DNA of 64,000 nt from Bactrocera neohumeralis (Eukaryota; Arthropoda; Insecta; Diptera; Tephritidae): positions 77,886,720 to 77,950,719 of the forward strand of contig NC_065921.1 of the NCBI RefSeq assembly GCF_024586455.1, given 5' to 3'. The position numbers and the translations under genes are program-made. Of the stretch, positions 23,930-35,480 are shown piece after piece; positions within the stretch are counted from its first letter, which is position 1, and each line of letters opens with the position of its first letter. Under the pieces are notes generated by a model. The model was not told the origin of the DNA, ran no database searches, and saw only the letters and a list, made by a program, of their open reading frames with translations.

Positions 23930-24745
23930 TCATTCAAATGGCCTTCACGACTTTCTCAGCAAGAACGAATTCAGTGAACCCAATTTTCGCGTAATTTTTC
24001 CACTAAGTCCAGTCGTATGTCATGTATAGCACGTTCAATATTGACTTCTAAAGCTTGAAGAATGCCTTGTTCATTGCTAAAAACCAATTACTTCGAATAA
24101 CACCAGAAGAAGTAGTCTAATGAAGTTAAATCATAACCTGTTGGAGGCCCTTCAATGTCACAATTTCTTAAAAAAACCGAATCTCCAAACTTTTATCGCA
24201 ATAATACGGTTGTTGCACTTGCTGTGTGGCATGCAGCCCCATCTTGTTGGAGCCAGTTGTTGTCAAGATCAACTTCTTTCAATTGTTGCCATAAAAAGTT
24301 GGTTATCATCGATTTATACCGCTCTCCATTTACAGTAACGGTGTCACCAGCTTCATTTCGAAAGAAGTACGGACCGATGATTCCACCAGACCAAAAACCA
24401 CACCAAACTGTCAATTTAGGTGAATGTAATTGTTGTTCATGAATAATTTGTGGATTTTCATCGTATAAGAATTAACATTTTTGTTTATTTACCACACCAA
24501 TCAGATGAAAGTGAGTCTCTTCAGAAAAGATGATTTTTTTTTTTTAAATTGTTTTTGCCTTCAAGTTGTTTCAAGGCAAAATAAACAAATTTAAGAGGTT
24601 TACCGTGGTACAATGGCTTCAGTTCTTGAGTGAGAACAATTTTATACAAATGCAAGCCCAAATCCTTTCTCAAAATCCTCCAGGTTGTGGTTTGAGGTAA
24701 TCCCAATTCTTGAGAACGTCTTCGAATCGACGAATTGTGGTGGTT
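23930..24745 (-). mobile_element. DDE transposase relic of the QQDGA family, best-preserved copy
   Basis: Minus strand. SSIRRRSQELGLPQTTTWRI is the helix-turn-helix (about 24735-24675). LHLYKIVLTQELKPLYHG follows, then TVWCGFWSGGIIGPYFFRNE, then NNWLQQDGAACHTA with the second catalytic Asp (about 24260-24220), and SLDYFFW, the likely third (about 24110). Order and spacing fit a Tc1/mariner-superfamily transposase of the type that ends in GGTGATCC-like repeats. Poly-T/A slippage near 24535 and stops around 24475 and 24160 interrupt it. Sister copies lie at 9840, 33400 and 43135, with a more distant one at 55725. Confidence 0.75.
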
Positions 24746-24985
24746 GTTGTTGATGTTGTTGATAAGTTTTCTCCGTACGTGCTGTTTCGACGGGGTCGGA
24801 CCATAGGAAGAGAGTTTTAGATGTGTAAGGTTAGCTGAGCATTCAAAGAGGTGGTTAGGAGATGCACAAGGGTCACTGTCTGGATCTTGTGGCAACTCGA
24901 GCTCGTCGCCTGCAAATTGCGGTCTTCAGCAACACTTGCCGGAAGGGCAGCAATATTGTCACTAAAAAATACATATCATGACATA

Positions 24986-25535
24986 ATGGGTTGTCAAAAA
25001 AGTCTTGCGGTATTTTTATTGATTTTTTTTTTTTTTTTTAATTGAAATTGAAAAGAATTTTTGTTGACTCATGCCCAGCTCTTGACCGATGCTACCGCTG
25101 CTACTATGCCGGTCTCTTTCGACCAATTCAGCGATTTTATCGCAATTTTCGACGACAGGCCTTCCGGAGCGTGGCGCATATTCGACCACCTCTACACCAG
25201 TACGAAAACGTTGAAACCATCGTTGCGCGGTGGAAATGGAAACTGTATCGGGTCCATAAACTGCACAAATTTTATTGGCGGCTTGAGATGCATGTTTGCC
25301 TTTATCGTAGTATTACTGTAAAATATGCCGTATTTTCTCTTTATTTTGTTCCATGTTTGCGACGCTATAACTCACGAACGACTTAAAAGAAACGACATTC
25401 AATCAAACACGTGTTTGCGCGTGAAATGAGCTTTCCAAAAAGGTATAGCATATACCCGATGCGACGAATAAAACTAGAACTACGCGCTTTCAGCGCCAAC
25501 TAGCGAAAATACCGCAAGACTTTTTTGACAACCAT
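24986..25535 (-). mobile_element. internally deleted mariner, 550 bases, flanked by TA
   Basis: The ends are inverted repeats of about 30 bases: ATGGGTTGTCAAAAAAGTCT on the left, and ATGGTTGTCAAAAAAGTCTT as the complement of the right end. TA lies outside each (24984-24985 and 25536-25537). On the minus strand a start at about 25354 opens MEQNKEKIRHILQ, a stop, then HASQAANKICAVYGPD..AQRWFQRFRTG and RSGRPVVENCDKIAELVERD, the mariner DNA-binding half. The catalytic half is deleted, leaving the N-terminus joined to the far end. It resembles a MITE in the making. Confidence 0.85.
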
Positions 25536-25544
25536 TATTAGTAT

Positions 25545-26520
25545 TGACGACGCTGCTCGAAACAAAGATTTTTTGAAACTCTCCAAATTTCTGTAGGTTA
25601 TTTGGCAGGCCATGTTCTCCAACTCTAATCCAAACAGTAGTCCAATATGAAACTAAGAATGTTGCTTTTAAAGGTTTCATGGGTTCCATGGCATGAAAAA
25701 AGTCTTAATTAATTCTATAACATCGCTAGAATATTGTCCGAAATGCTCAAGTTGATACGAGCAATAATTTTGTTTCAAATTTCTATAGCTTATATATAGA
25801 GCTTCTTAAAAGGATAATTCAATTTATTTCTGGAGTTCTAGCTGTTTTAGTGTCGTGGTAACTGGACCGATAAACGTTAACCTAAAACTTTAATGGTTTT
25901 ATAACGCCTTCTAAAACATCTTTCTGGTACACTTTTGCCTCAATTTGAATCCATTTTTCACAGAAGTGACGAAGTGTAACGCCTTTTCAAGAGACTCCTA
26001 ACCAAAATATTATAGTAACTGAATGGTGACCACATTCAAACCTTGAAATAACATGTTTTGCATTTTTTGGAAGTTTTTTTGTAGACTTTGTCGATTTCCT
26101 TATTAAAAACTTCTTCAACAATGAACAATTTTTCATCGAAAAACAGGATACTTTCATGATTGTCGACCCTGTGCCACTGAAAAAGCCGCTGGTAGCTGTT
26201 GAGCCTGATTTGCAATAAGCGAGTTGTCAACAGATGAACTGATGGTAGGCTTTTATGTGGGGATCATTTCGAATAAATCTTGACATTGATCTGGTCAATA
26301 TATCAATTTCAGTAGACATAATTTTCCGTTTTTATGGGATTTCTGTGAATGCGTTCGCTGACAATTTTTATGGCAGAATTGGTTCGAACCACCACGCCGG
26401 TCGATTGGACAGTCTTCTCCTTCTTTCGAACGGGTAAGAGCATGAAGTTCACTGTTTCGATTGTTGCTTGGCTTCTGGTGTGTGTTCTAGTGCATCCATG
26501 TTTCGCCAACGGCACGAAAC
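25545..26520 (-). mobile_element. Tc1/mariner-superfamily transposase relic, distinct family
   Basis: Minus strand, from the right: VVRTNSAIKIVSERIHRNPI is the DNA-binding part (about 26400-26330). TRLLQIRLNSYQRLFQWHR and SILFFDEKLFIVEEVFNKE follow, the latter with the first catalytic Asp (about 26230-26080). NMACQITYRNLESFKKSL then lies near the C-terminus (about 25615-25570). The region between, which should hold the second and third acidic residues, is damaged. The 550-base mariner lies directly against its C-terminal end. Confidence 0.7.
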
Positions 26521-27540
26521 AATGAATAATATGTTAAGGATTGCTTTTAAACAGTGTTCAATACTGTTTTGAAGGGGTATCTCTTGATTACATTTATTGT
26601 TTGAAGTTCAGCACGCTTCACGCTTACAGAAACCCAAACTTGAGAACCAAAGATGAGGAAGCACCAACACCCAAATGTTTTTAGAGAACGTTACCGAATA
26701 ACAGTACTCACCGGTAATAATACGAGATCCATTCTGTTAAACTATTCGAGTTTAGAGAATCGTAGGAATGGAGAACATAAAACATCCCTTGGAATATTCC
26801 GATTTCAATCTTAAGTTTTATACCGTTTGGAAGGGGTCTCCGCAGCAATCGCTCAAATCACAACGATAATTTGAGAAATGTTTTGAAAAAAGGACTGCCA
26901 AATTTAAATACTTTAATTTATTCCTCTTTTCAATACACAAATGCGGCACTTATCCCGCTGCCAAATAAGAAAACTATCCAATTTTTATGCAGTTCACGGC
27001 TTACGTGATATATTACAACTTATTAATCTAATTTGACAACCAATCGCTTAATAATTTCATTACGCGATTTCCCTTCCAAAAAGAAAAATCGAATCAGCGA
27101 CTGATATTGCTATTTTCTTCATTTTTCTTTAGTCAGCATACACCCCAGCTTCCACAGGCGTTCCCAACAAAATTACCAATTTGATTTGCCTGGAAATTTG
27201 ACAGTTGCCGTCTAGGAGAATTTGCTACGCTACCAAATTTCGTTTGTCATGGTGGCGCCAACGGCCGGTGCGACTAAATATTTATTCAATCAGGTTCTTA
27301 TAAATCTTATTTGTTGTTGACTTTATGGCAGCCAGGTTGTAGTGAACTCAAGACATTTTATACCAATTTTATTTAATAAAAACTGAATACATACATATGT
27401 TTTGAAAATATTTCAAATTCCTAGATCCGAACTATAACGTAGTTGCATAATAAACCGAATTAACAACGGTGAAAGCAAAGAAATGCGTATCAACACCGCG
27501 TATACCCAGAACTTCCAAGCCGTTGGTGTGGAACTATAGT
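26521..27540. other. intergenic, no gene seen
   Basis: About 1 kb with stops in all frames. I find no inverted ends or known motifs. Confidence 0.4.
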
Positions 27541-27800
27541 CGAGTATTATATCTGTAAACAGAAGATCAAAGGTTGACATCTACAACCGCATAAGGAAGG
27601 CCAAATAAGCTTCCGAAGCCTTCAACGCTGTCTGGAACTCTGGAACACCTAGATCATTACGCGGCGTACCAAAATAAATAAGCTTCCGAAGCCTTCAACG
27701 CTGTCTGGAACTCTGGAACACCTAGATCATTACGCGGCGTACCAAAATATATACATTGAACTCCACTATTAAGTTTAGACTTCTATACGGTTAGGAAGCA
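27541..27800 (+). mobile_element. LINE reverse transcriptase fragment with 73-base tandem duplication
   Basis: The frame around 27570-27800 gives VDIYNRIRKAK, then EAFNAVWNSG. This weakly resembles the finger-to-thumb region of RTE/R4-like reverse transcriptases. A perfect tandem duplication interrupts it: unit one is 27603-27675 and unit two 27676-27748. The identity of the copies suggests the duplication is recent. Confidence 0.45.
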
Positions 27801-28515
27801 CGGATTCTCCTATGGTCGCGCACAAATAAGAGTAGAAATTCTTAAAAAAAAATGGATACAATCCCGAAAGCTGTCGACTGGATTACACAAGACAGCTGAC
27901 TTCTGATCTAAACTTTAGAACATTTATATATAAACATATCTCAAGCATAATCCAACCGTCAGTCAACCTTGAATGTCAGCCTCGTGACCGTTACTGTTTG
28001 TGCTCGCAGCTTTAACTAGGTCTATTTGTAACATACTTTACATACATACATGCCGTTACATTTAACTAGACACATGTCTTGACACAAATCTACGGATTCT
28101 TTCCTGTTCTCATAGCTCATTCTTCACAGCTACTGCCTACAACCAACCTCTTTATCTACTCATTTATTGCACTGCAACAACATGCGCGCAGATTTGTTGT
28201 GTCTTTAATTACATGTATTTAAATTTATTAACTTAGAAAGTTAACTTAAATGTGGCAATCATAGCCGCTATGCCAAAGTAACGGCCAACCGTTAGCAGTT
28301 GTTATGAAGGCTACAGTTTCAACGCGAGCAATGCAACGCCACAAGCGTGTATATGTTGCAGCCACGGCGGCAGGCAGCCACGTGCAATATGCGGATCTGC
28401 ATTGCTGCGGGGTTAGAGCGTAGCGTTTTGCCTTAATGCTGTTTGTTTTAGTCAAAATTTAATTTTCATGCTATTTCCAGCGATTTTGCTGCCTCAGGTT
28501 TGGCGTTTGTCTGAA
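27801..28515. other. intergenic, no gene seen
   Basis: No supported feature apart from a short TACATACATACATG tract near 28035. Confidence 0.45.
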
Positions 28516-28520
28516 TTTTT

Positions 28521-28760
28521 ATACCCTGAACAGGGGTAAGTTTGCCAGGACGTTGGTAACAGCCAAATGGAATCGTTCTAGGAGGATGGAGTCATGTGTA
28601 AAAGTTCACACAAGTGAGAAAGTTCTCTGATCGCCATTCACTTGAGAGTATCCAGAAGTGATTCTTTTACATATGGTTAAGCAGCTCACACTTCCGGTCT
28701 TTGACCAAGTATCCTCTGGGTAGCCAAGGAACATCCATTTGAAGGCGTGCCATCCCTACT
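28521..28760 (+). repeat. dispersed repeat block shared with 62045-62220
   Basis: Starts with ATACCCTGAACAGGGG, the terminal palindrome of the 150-base-unit repeat. After a gap it has AAAGTTCACACAAGTGAG, CGCCATTCACTTG, ACTTCCGGTCTTTGACCAAG and TATCCTCTGGGTAGCC. The same blocks occur in the same order, inverted, at 62045-62220. There is no coding capacity, and the family is unknown to me. Confidence 0.6.
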
Positions 28761-28849
28761 CAGAGTTGTGCACTGGGTTTGGGACCCGCCACGCAAAAAA
28801 CGACTCCAATGAAAGCTATTCAACTGCCTCGTACGAGAGCCCCTTTTAA

Positions 28850-29405
28850 TGACGGCTATAATCGCGTAAATAGTTTCTACGCCAGTAATGAATATAGAAT
28901 TATAGCCGAGCTAACAACAGCGCGCCAATCGTTTTCTTCTTTCCGCTATTTGGCGCCAATTCGAGATACCAAGTACAGCCAGGTCCTTCCCCACCTGATC
29001 TCTCTAATAAAGTGGAAGTCTTCCTCTTTCTCTGCTTCCACCGGCAGGTACTGAATTAAAAGCGTGGGCCTGACTGCAGTGTTCTCTTCCGTCAGGACAA
29101 CATGATTTATACTTAGCGCAGCCACTGTCTCTTTATTACTCTTGTTTCGTACAGCTCTTCGTTCCATCGACTGAGGGCGCGCCGTTACCAATGCGTAAAA
29201 GACCATAAATATTCCGCAAAACCTTTCTCTCCAACACTTCTAAGGCCGACTCATCAGATGATGTCATTGATCATGCCTCCTCACCATATAGCAGGACGGA
29301 AATGATGAAGCACTTGGAGAGTTTGGTCTTTGTTCGTTGAGAAAGGACTTTATTTTTCAATTGTCTACTCAGTCCAAAGTAGCACCTGTTGGCAGAGCGA
29401 TTCTA
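28850..29405 (-). mobile_element. RTE-like LINE fragment with head-on tail
   Basis: The minus strand carries the LINE tail and C-terminal coding region from about 28905, then more upstream LINE sequence to about 29400 (CATCATTTCCGTCCTGCTATA-like motif, also in the 55.4-kb copy). Immediately left, 28850-28890 carries the same tail in the plus orientation (GGCTATAATCGCGTAAATAG..CGCCAGTAA). The two tails therefore face each other across about 20 bases. The arrangement suggests an inverted second insertion or a twin-priming-like rearrangement. Confidence 0.7.
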
Positions 29406-29409
29406 CATT

Positions 29410-29835
29410 GGTTTTCAAAGTTGAAATATGGTATTGGTTGTTCGTCTGTCTGTATTAACTGGAACTAGTCTCTCAGTTTTTGAGATATTAATCTAAAATT
29501 TTGCGCATGTCCTTTTCTCACCAAAAAGCTGTTCATTTGTCGTAACTGCCGCTATCGGACCACTATAGCATGTAGCTGTCATACAAACTGAACGATCGGT
29601 ATCAAGTGCTTGTATGGAATTTTTTATTATTTTTCGAGATATCTTCACCAAATTTGGCAATGACTATTTTCCATGCCATCGTTATAATCTCTAGACATTT
29701 TTTTCAGATCGGTTCACTATATCATAAAGCTACCATACAAACTGAACGATCAAAATTAAGCTCTTGTAAAGAAACTTTTTTATTCGTGAAGGGTATTCTA
29801 GTTTCGGTTCAGCCAAAGTTAAAGTTTTTTTCTTG
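29410..29835 (-). repeat. dispersed repeat with about 150-base units, copy 3
   Basis: The reverse complement matches the family at 6786-7620. It has the head AACTTTGGCTGAACCGAAAC (complement of about 29820-29801), two units marked by complements of CAGTTTGTATGGTAGCT and TATAGTGGTCCGAT, and AACTGAGAGACTAGTTCC near 29460. The last palindrome is missing here. Confidence 0.65.
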
Positions 29836-31313
29836 TATTTTGTTTTTAGCTTCTAGCGAGATCTCGAGCATTTTCCGTTTCTGCACGCGTCATGATTTAT
29901 TTTGCATTTACTTTGAGGCGGCACGTTCTCGACTAGGATGTACACATACATACAGACATATTATATTTTTGTGGCAAGTACTGCATAACGGCATTATACA
30001 ATTGTATGTAACTAAATTCATATTTTTGACTACCCAACTGTCTGTCCGTCCATTTGCTGCATGAAGAATTGCCCAACGTCATGTGGCAATAGTTTGAAAT
30101 AATTAAGTTATACGACTGCCAGCCGTTACACTAGCTCCTAGCTGCTCTTCTACCGTTTTGCCGTTGACTATTTTAAGTTGTGCTGACTTTGCGCCGGCGT
30201 CGCGTTGCTTGCGGATTCATCACTTTGCGCGTCACGCGTTTTATCATGGTCGCAACAGTCACTCACTAAACAAATATTGTAACAACAACAAAAAAAAAAC
30301 TGGAGTGATGATTTATTATTTGAAATGAACTTATGTTTACGCGGTTAAGGTTTCATACCGTTAGGTGTTCTTGCTGCAGTAACCATACAAAAGAAACAGA
30401 ACTTCAACATTGAGAGGGAGAGAGAGAGAGAGAGAGAGAGTTTAAGGCCGACTCCGGAGAAAGCCATTATATTGAACTATTTTTTTTAGGGCAAGATAAG
30501 ACTTCGTTCTAAAAAACTTCTTAGAAGGCTCGGTAATTCTTGAGCCAGTATTGCTCGAGCACGTGTCAAAGTTGGCCACAGGCATAGAGAATTACTTCGT
30601 AGCTTTTCTTAGATTTCTGCGAATTGCTGCTGAATCGCAGTACAATTAGAAATGGTTACAGCGTTAAATTGAGTAATCGAACCAGTTCGAGTATAATCTG
30701 AATATCTGGAAAATCTTCGAAAACCTACTTCACCGCAAAAAAAATATTTCATATATATGTACATACATACAAATGAATATCCATGTACTTATTTAACCAA
30801 CGCACCCTGTATGTCATGGTCGCTTGTACTCAACGCAAACCTTATTTGCATAAATTTCTTTTTTCCACCTGTTGCTTGCCGCTTCTAGCTGTCAAAACAA
30901 CTAAACATCAACTTCTTAATAAACAAAATCAACGGCAGAAGCGCAGTTAACGTGGAAAAGGACTGATTATTTAGGCGCATGCGCCTCAGAGTGCCCAGCT
31001 AAACGGTAAATTTTTAAAGTAGCATTATTGCTCTAAGCAAACAGCGGAGAGTCCGTAAGTTACACGCTGGCCACTCTCGCAACTTCATGCTCTCTCTCTA
31101 CCCTAGCGCGTCGAAGGGCCAAAGTTCGCCTACAATCATAATCATTTGCGATAATTTGCAAAGAAATTTCATTTGCGACAGTCCGCAGCGCTCTCAAATG
31201 CTTCGCAAACGCTGAGGAACGCGGTTGAGAAACGCTAAATAAAACGTAAAAGTATTAAGTAATAGTTTGTTTGTGAAATTAAACGCCGGTTCATAAATTT
31301 TTTAATAAATAAA
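29836..31313. other. intergenic and Vkor upstream region
   Basis: A GA microsatellite lies at about 30413-30440. The region to 31313 should hold the Vkor promoter and 5' untranslated region. I could not identify a TATA box with confidence. No other gene is seen. Confidence 0.45.
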
Positions 31314-31963
31314 ATGAGTAAATCACTTTTGCGTTTTCGTGGTTGGTGTCTTGTGGGTCTGCTGTTGTCCGTCTACGCCACATATGTGGAGCTGAGAGCG
31401 GAAAAGGATGCTGACTACGTGGCGATGTGCGATTTGAGTCCCAAAATCAGTTGCACTGCAGTCTTTACATCAAAGTGAGTTAAAGTTGTTCATATTTTCT
31501 TCTTTTTAATATCGAAAGTTAACTTTACTCATCAGCTACGGCAAAGGATTTGGTCTCACACAATACTTTACCAGCTGGAATCCGCCGAATGGTGTGCTCG
31601 GCATTGGCTTCTATATATTGCTGCTGTTAATGGGTAAGCTTACAATTGGAGGCACAAATCATGTAGCAAAATTCGTTCCATAAAATTTTAAACATTTCTT
31701 TTCTGCTCTGCCACGCAGCGCCACCACGACACCGACCTCTCGCCTGGCTGCAGCTAATACTTTGTTTGGCTTCCAATTTACTCTCTGTTTACTTGGCGTA
31801 TTTGTTGTATTTTGTGCTGGAAGATTTATGTGTGGTTTGTGTGTCGATTTATGTCGTCAACTTCTTCTGCTTGTGGGAGTCGTGGCAAATCTACAAGCTA
31901 CTTCGGCGAAGCGACGCGAAAGTGTTTTCGAAAGCGCAAAATGGCTTTGATAAAAATAAATAA
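31314..31963 (+). CDS. Vkor: vitamin K epoxide reductase (VKORC1 family)
   Basis: This ER-membrane thiol-quinone oxidoreductase reduces vitamin K epoxide and quinone using dithiol chemistry. The exons are 31314-31474, 31536-31633 and 31719-31963, phases match and borders are GT..AG, giving 167 residues (human VKORC1 is 163). Cys124 and Cys127 form the CVVC active site. Cys39 and Cys47 match the loop cysteine pair, followed by VFTSNYGKGFGL, a strong family signature. Hydrophobic segments lie at about 11-23, 74-86, 96-119 and 126-137. The N-terminus has the usual short basic lead before the first helix, supporting this start. Flies lack most vertebrate clotting substrates, so the cellular role is less clear. 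The gene appears intact. Confidence 0.95.
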
Positions 31964-32895
31964 AATAATATTGAATTGCATTAATTTAAAATTTTTAAAT
32001 ATTGCTGTTCATTAGTTTAGATTGCTTACGCTTACAGTTATGTTAGAAAATATATAGTTTTTAATAACTCATCTATAAATTTCACTTAAAAGAAAGGGTT
32101 TCCAGTTAAAGTGCTCTGATTTTGTCTAAAAATATATTGAATACATTAAATTACAACATTTATGTTGTTGTTGTAGCGTAAGAAACAATATCCAAAATAT
32201 TTTTAATGAATGCTGTCGAGTTGATAACTGACAAACATTTAAGCTTACAGTTCCACTCTCATTACATTGACCAGAATGTCTAAAAAATTGTCTAGGCAAG
32301 CTTGGACAGGCATGCTCATGTGTAACCTCAGGTTTTGGAACACTAGCAACATAGAGCATACCCCAAAAAGCCAGGGTATAAAAAACAAGAGATTAGATGC
32401 TGTATAGTCGAACCTCAGGGGAAAATATGCAGTACAAGTAGCACCAGACCTTTATCTCTTAAAATGTACATTTATATTGTAAGCCAACTAACAGACTTGT
32501 GAAAACTTTCGTCGATAATGAGAGTGGTTGATTTATATTTAGGAATATTTTTGGTATCAAAAAGGAACAATTTTGAATTATCCAAGTTTTAATCGCGATG
32601 ATCGGCCTCAAAACTCATCATAACCTAATATACATATCTAAGATATGTGATCGATGCTTGACAGACCCTCTTCTCTTCTCTAACGAGCGTATCTTGCAGT
32701 TAACTGACAATGGAAGGACTTAAGAGTCTGAAGTCGATTTCGAAAGACTTTCTGATTTTAAAAGAATTTTCATGTCTTAATTACGAACTTATCATAACCT
32801 TTCTTACATTAGTCGAAAAATGGTTTCGACCACAGCTCTTGCTTGGTTCGTAGGTAAATAGTTTTCCCTACAGCGATCCCTCACCAGAAGCCCTC
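31964..32895. other. Vkor downstream region with a LINE-like scrap
   Basis: Several AATAAA-like signals just after 31960 could end the Vkor transcript. About 32160-32360 on the minus strand carries QLSTRQHSLKIFWILF beside a GTTGTTGTTGTAG tract, and it resembles (CAA)n-tailed retroposon debris. Nothing else is recognisable. Confidence 0.45.
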
Positions 32896-32899
32896 AAAA

Positions 32900-33380
32900 G
32901 CTCTTTTTCTTGTTTACTAGCATAGACAATATAACAGCGCGCCAGTCGTTTGTTCTTTTTGCCATTTGGCGCCTATTCGAGATACCAAGTGCCGCCAGGT
33001 ATTTCTCCACCTCATCTTTCCAACGGCGTGAAGCTCTTCTACTTCCTTTGCTTTTACCGGCCGATACTGAATCGAATACATTCAGAGCTTGAGTGTTCTC
33101 TTCCATCTAGACAACATGACTTAACCAGCGTAGCCACTATCTTACTGAACTATGTCGTCGTGTATATCCTATAGCCAAAGTTCCATCGACTGCGGTATTC
33201 GACGTAACCAATGCCAAAGGACCATAAATCTTCCGCAGAACCTTTTTCTCGAACATTGCTAAAGCCGACTGATCAGATGTTGTCATTGTCTATGCCTCCG
33301 CACCATATAGCAAGGATGAAGAATTTGTAGTGTTCTTCGTCTCTTCAATTGCCTACTCAGTCCAAAGTAGCACTTGTTGA
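32900..33380 (-). mobile_element. RTE-like LINE fragment
   Basis: The minus strand encodes MEENTQALNVFDSVSAGKS..RRWKDEVEKYLAALGISN, a diverged version of the LINE C-terminus at 2236. Upstream LINE sequence (to 33380) includes a match to 29230-29400 (ACTCAGTCCAAAGTAGCAC). It is more diverged than the other copies and so is probably older. Confidence 0.7.
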
Positions 33381-33399
33381 CAGAGTCAAAAGTGTCTGC

Positions 33400-33925
33400 G
33401 TTTGGGCTCTTGAAAAGTTCGAGACCCGACGTTTTCGAGCCAAATTTTGTTTAGCAATGAGGTCCATGTACATATGTAAGCAAGCAAAATTGCCGCATTT
33501 GGGACGAAATGCAACCTGAAGAGAGTCAAGAGCTGCCATTCCATCCAGAAAAAAATAACTGTTTGGTGTGATTTGTGGGCCGATGGAATCATCGTTTCAT
33601 ATTTCTTCCAAGGTTATGCTGATGAAAACATTACCGTTTGTGAGAAGATAATTTCACGATACAGGCCTTGGACCAAATATCACGCATGTCATTCGCCAGT
33701 TACCAGTCGAAATCCTCGAACGAATCAACGAAAATTGGTCTAAACGGATCGATCATTTGAGACGTAGCCGCTGCCAAGATTTGAAAAAGATAATCTTCAA
33801 AACTTAAATGCCAAAAAATGTTCTTTTGAATGGTAATAAATATTATCGAAATTTGAAAGTTCTGAAATTTGAAGTTTCTGCTTTTTTTCTTTAAAAAAGT
33901 CGGGAATCTCGAAATGGATCACCTT
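33400..33925 (+). mobile_element. DDE transposase relic with GGTGATCC end
   Basis: Translated parts include YICKQAKLPHLG (from a YVNKQNCRIWG-like motif), ITVWCDLWADGIIVSYFFQGYADENITV, and HVIRQLPVEILERINENWSKRIDHLRRS with QDLKEIIFK. These are the middle and C-terminus of the family seen at 23930 and 43135. The QQDGA block with the second catalytic residue is deleted. The complement of the right end (about 33926-33905) reads AAGGTGATCCATTTCGAG, matching AGGGTGATCCGTTTCGTG at 43136, so the terminal repeat is preserved. Confidence 0.75.
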
Positions 33926-33929
33926 ATAT

Positions 33930-35480
33930 TTGATTCGGCGAGCAATTGCATTAGTAACGCGAACATTAAAATTTATTACGAAATGCGTTTGGTATTTATT
34001 GTATTTACTCAATTATCAAATGGTCCATCTTTTCTGGCCCGTCACATCCGTTAACCCACTGACCGCCATTACTTGTCAAATCGCAAAATAATAGAAAGTA
34101 ACGGCACTAAGCCTAACACCTTCGGCGCAACATGCGATATCTTGCAATTGCCATAAAAACTGATATCTTCCGCGCTCTAATATACTTATATATATATATG
34201 TATATATATAAAGGTATATATTTATGTATGTCGGTTGAGACTTCGATATATTTGCTCGCGCGTACAAACAATAAACTCCGTTTAAGTGAAACATATTAAC
34301 TTCCATTGTGCACATGACGTTAATCCCTGGTGCTAGCGGTGGGTCAAAATGGCAAAGCCACCGACGAGCGAGTCGATACGCTGCCACCTACCACAACGTG
34401 CGGCGAACAGCCGAACGCAAGCGCTCTCCTTACATGCCCACAGTTGACTATACACATACACACACTTACGTGGTAAGAGTGTTGACAAATTAACGAAATC
34501 GCTAGCGACCCTTTGGCCCCGCGCAAACAATCACTAAAACGCCATTAAAACAAAAAAATAAGTAAATAAATTAAATTACTCGAAGAAAAACCATAATACG
34601 CGCATACACACACACAGTCAAATTTATATCCGTTTAAGTGCGGTGACGAGTGCAACTCGTACATACACCGCTACGAGCGTACCTATGGTACGGCGAACTG
34701 AATTTCGAATCCGCAATCACGCATTCTGGGTACTTACACGCTGGTACCTGGGCACCTATGTACACCCCACTCGGCGGCGTACACGTACACAGCTGTAAAT
34801 TGCATGAAAAATATTATGCAATTAATTTTATAGCACGTTTCGGTTTTTTTTTTCTTCGCCTGTGCTAAGCATTTGCGCAGACGCGCGGCCGCGGCTGCAG
34901 CAGCATGACGGCGGAGGAGGATCTGACGCTGTGTTCGCCTGGTACTCGAGTTGGTCGTCGTGCGTGCAACAATTTTCATTGTTTATTTTGCGTTTGTCGT
35001 TGTTGTTTTAGTTGTTGTGGTTGATGTCGTCAACGCCAAGCACGTGTGTGGTTCTACTATTGCTGTCATTTTTGTTGTTGTAACTATGTTTTCCAGTTCA
35101 CTTACCATTCTTGTGCGTTGATATTTTAATCACGCTTCAGCCGAATTGTAAATCTTTTTCGTTATTTGCCGTTCTACGGTAAAGTTAGCCGGCACTTTGC
35201 GGGGCGGCAGCGAACGGTTGCACTAAAAATTAATTGTTTTTATAGTTGTGGAAATTTTGCATGCCCAAGCAGATAAATTTAGCGCTCCAATCGCGGAACT
35301 CTTGGACTTATGGCGGAAAACTTAAACTGTGTTGGTCTTATAGCCGAGATATAGACAAGATAGTACCAAGAAAACTAAACAGTAAACTAACAGAGTAAGA
35401 AGTTCGACATAATGGCTTCGAATAAGTTCAAGTCAAAACAAAGTAGGTATATAGAGCGCTGCACTCATAGGCTCTGTTAG
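33930..35480. other. intergenic, possible untranslated first exon
   Basis: There is a TA-rich tract at 34180-34215. On the minus strand, GCACAAGAATGGTAAGTGAA (about 35122-35103) is a canonical splice donor preceded by ATG, and the upstream bases to about 35240 are of a composition expected of a 5' leader. I cannot find the next exon, so this is only a candidate. A GC-rich patch at 34880-34960 has short frames on both strands without domain resemblance. Confidence 0.35.

Noticed and set aside
26380..26400. GGTTCGAACC as a tRNA B box
   Set aside because: No A box or cloverleaf around it, and the sequence codes for the VVRTNS motif of a transposase relic.
34734..34979. 81-codon Ala/Arg-rich minus-strand frame
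   Set aside because: GC-rich repeat composition, no family match and no splice support.
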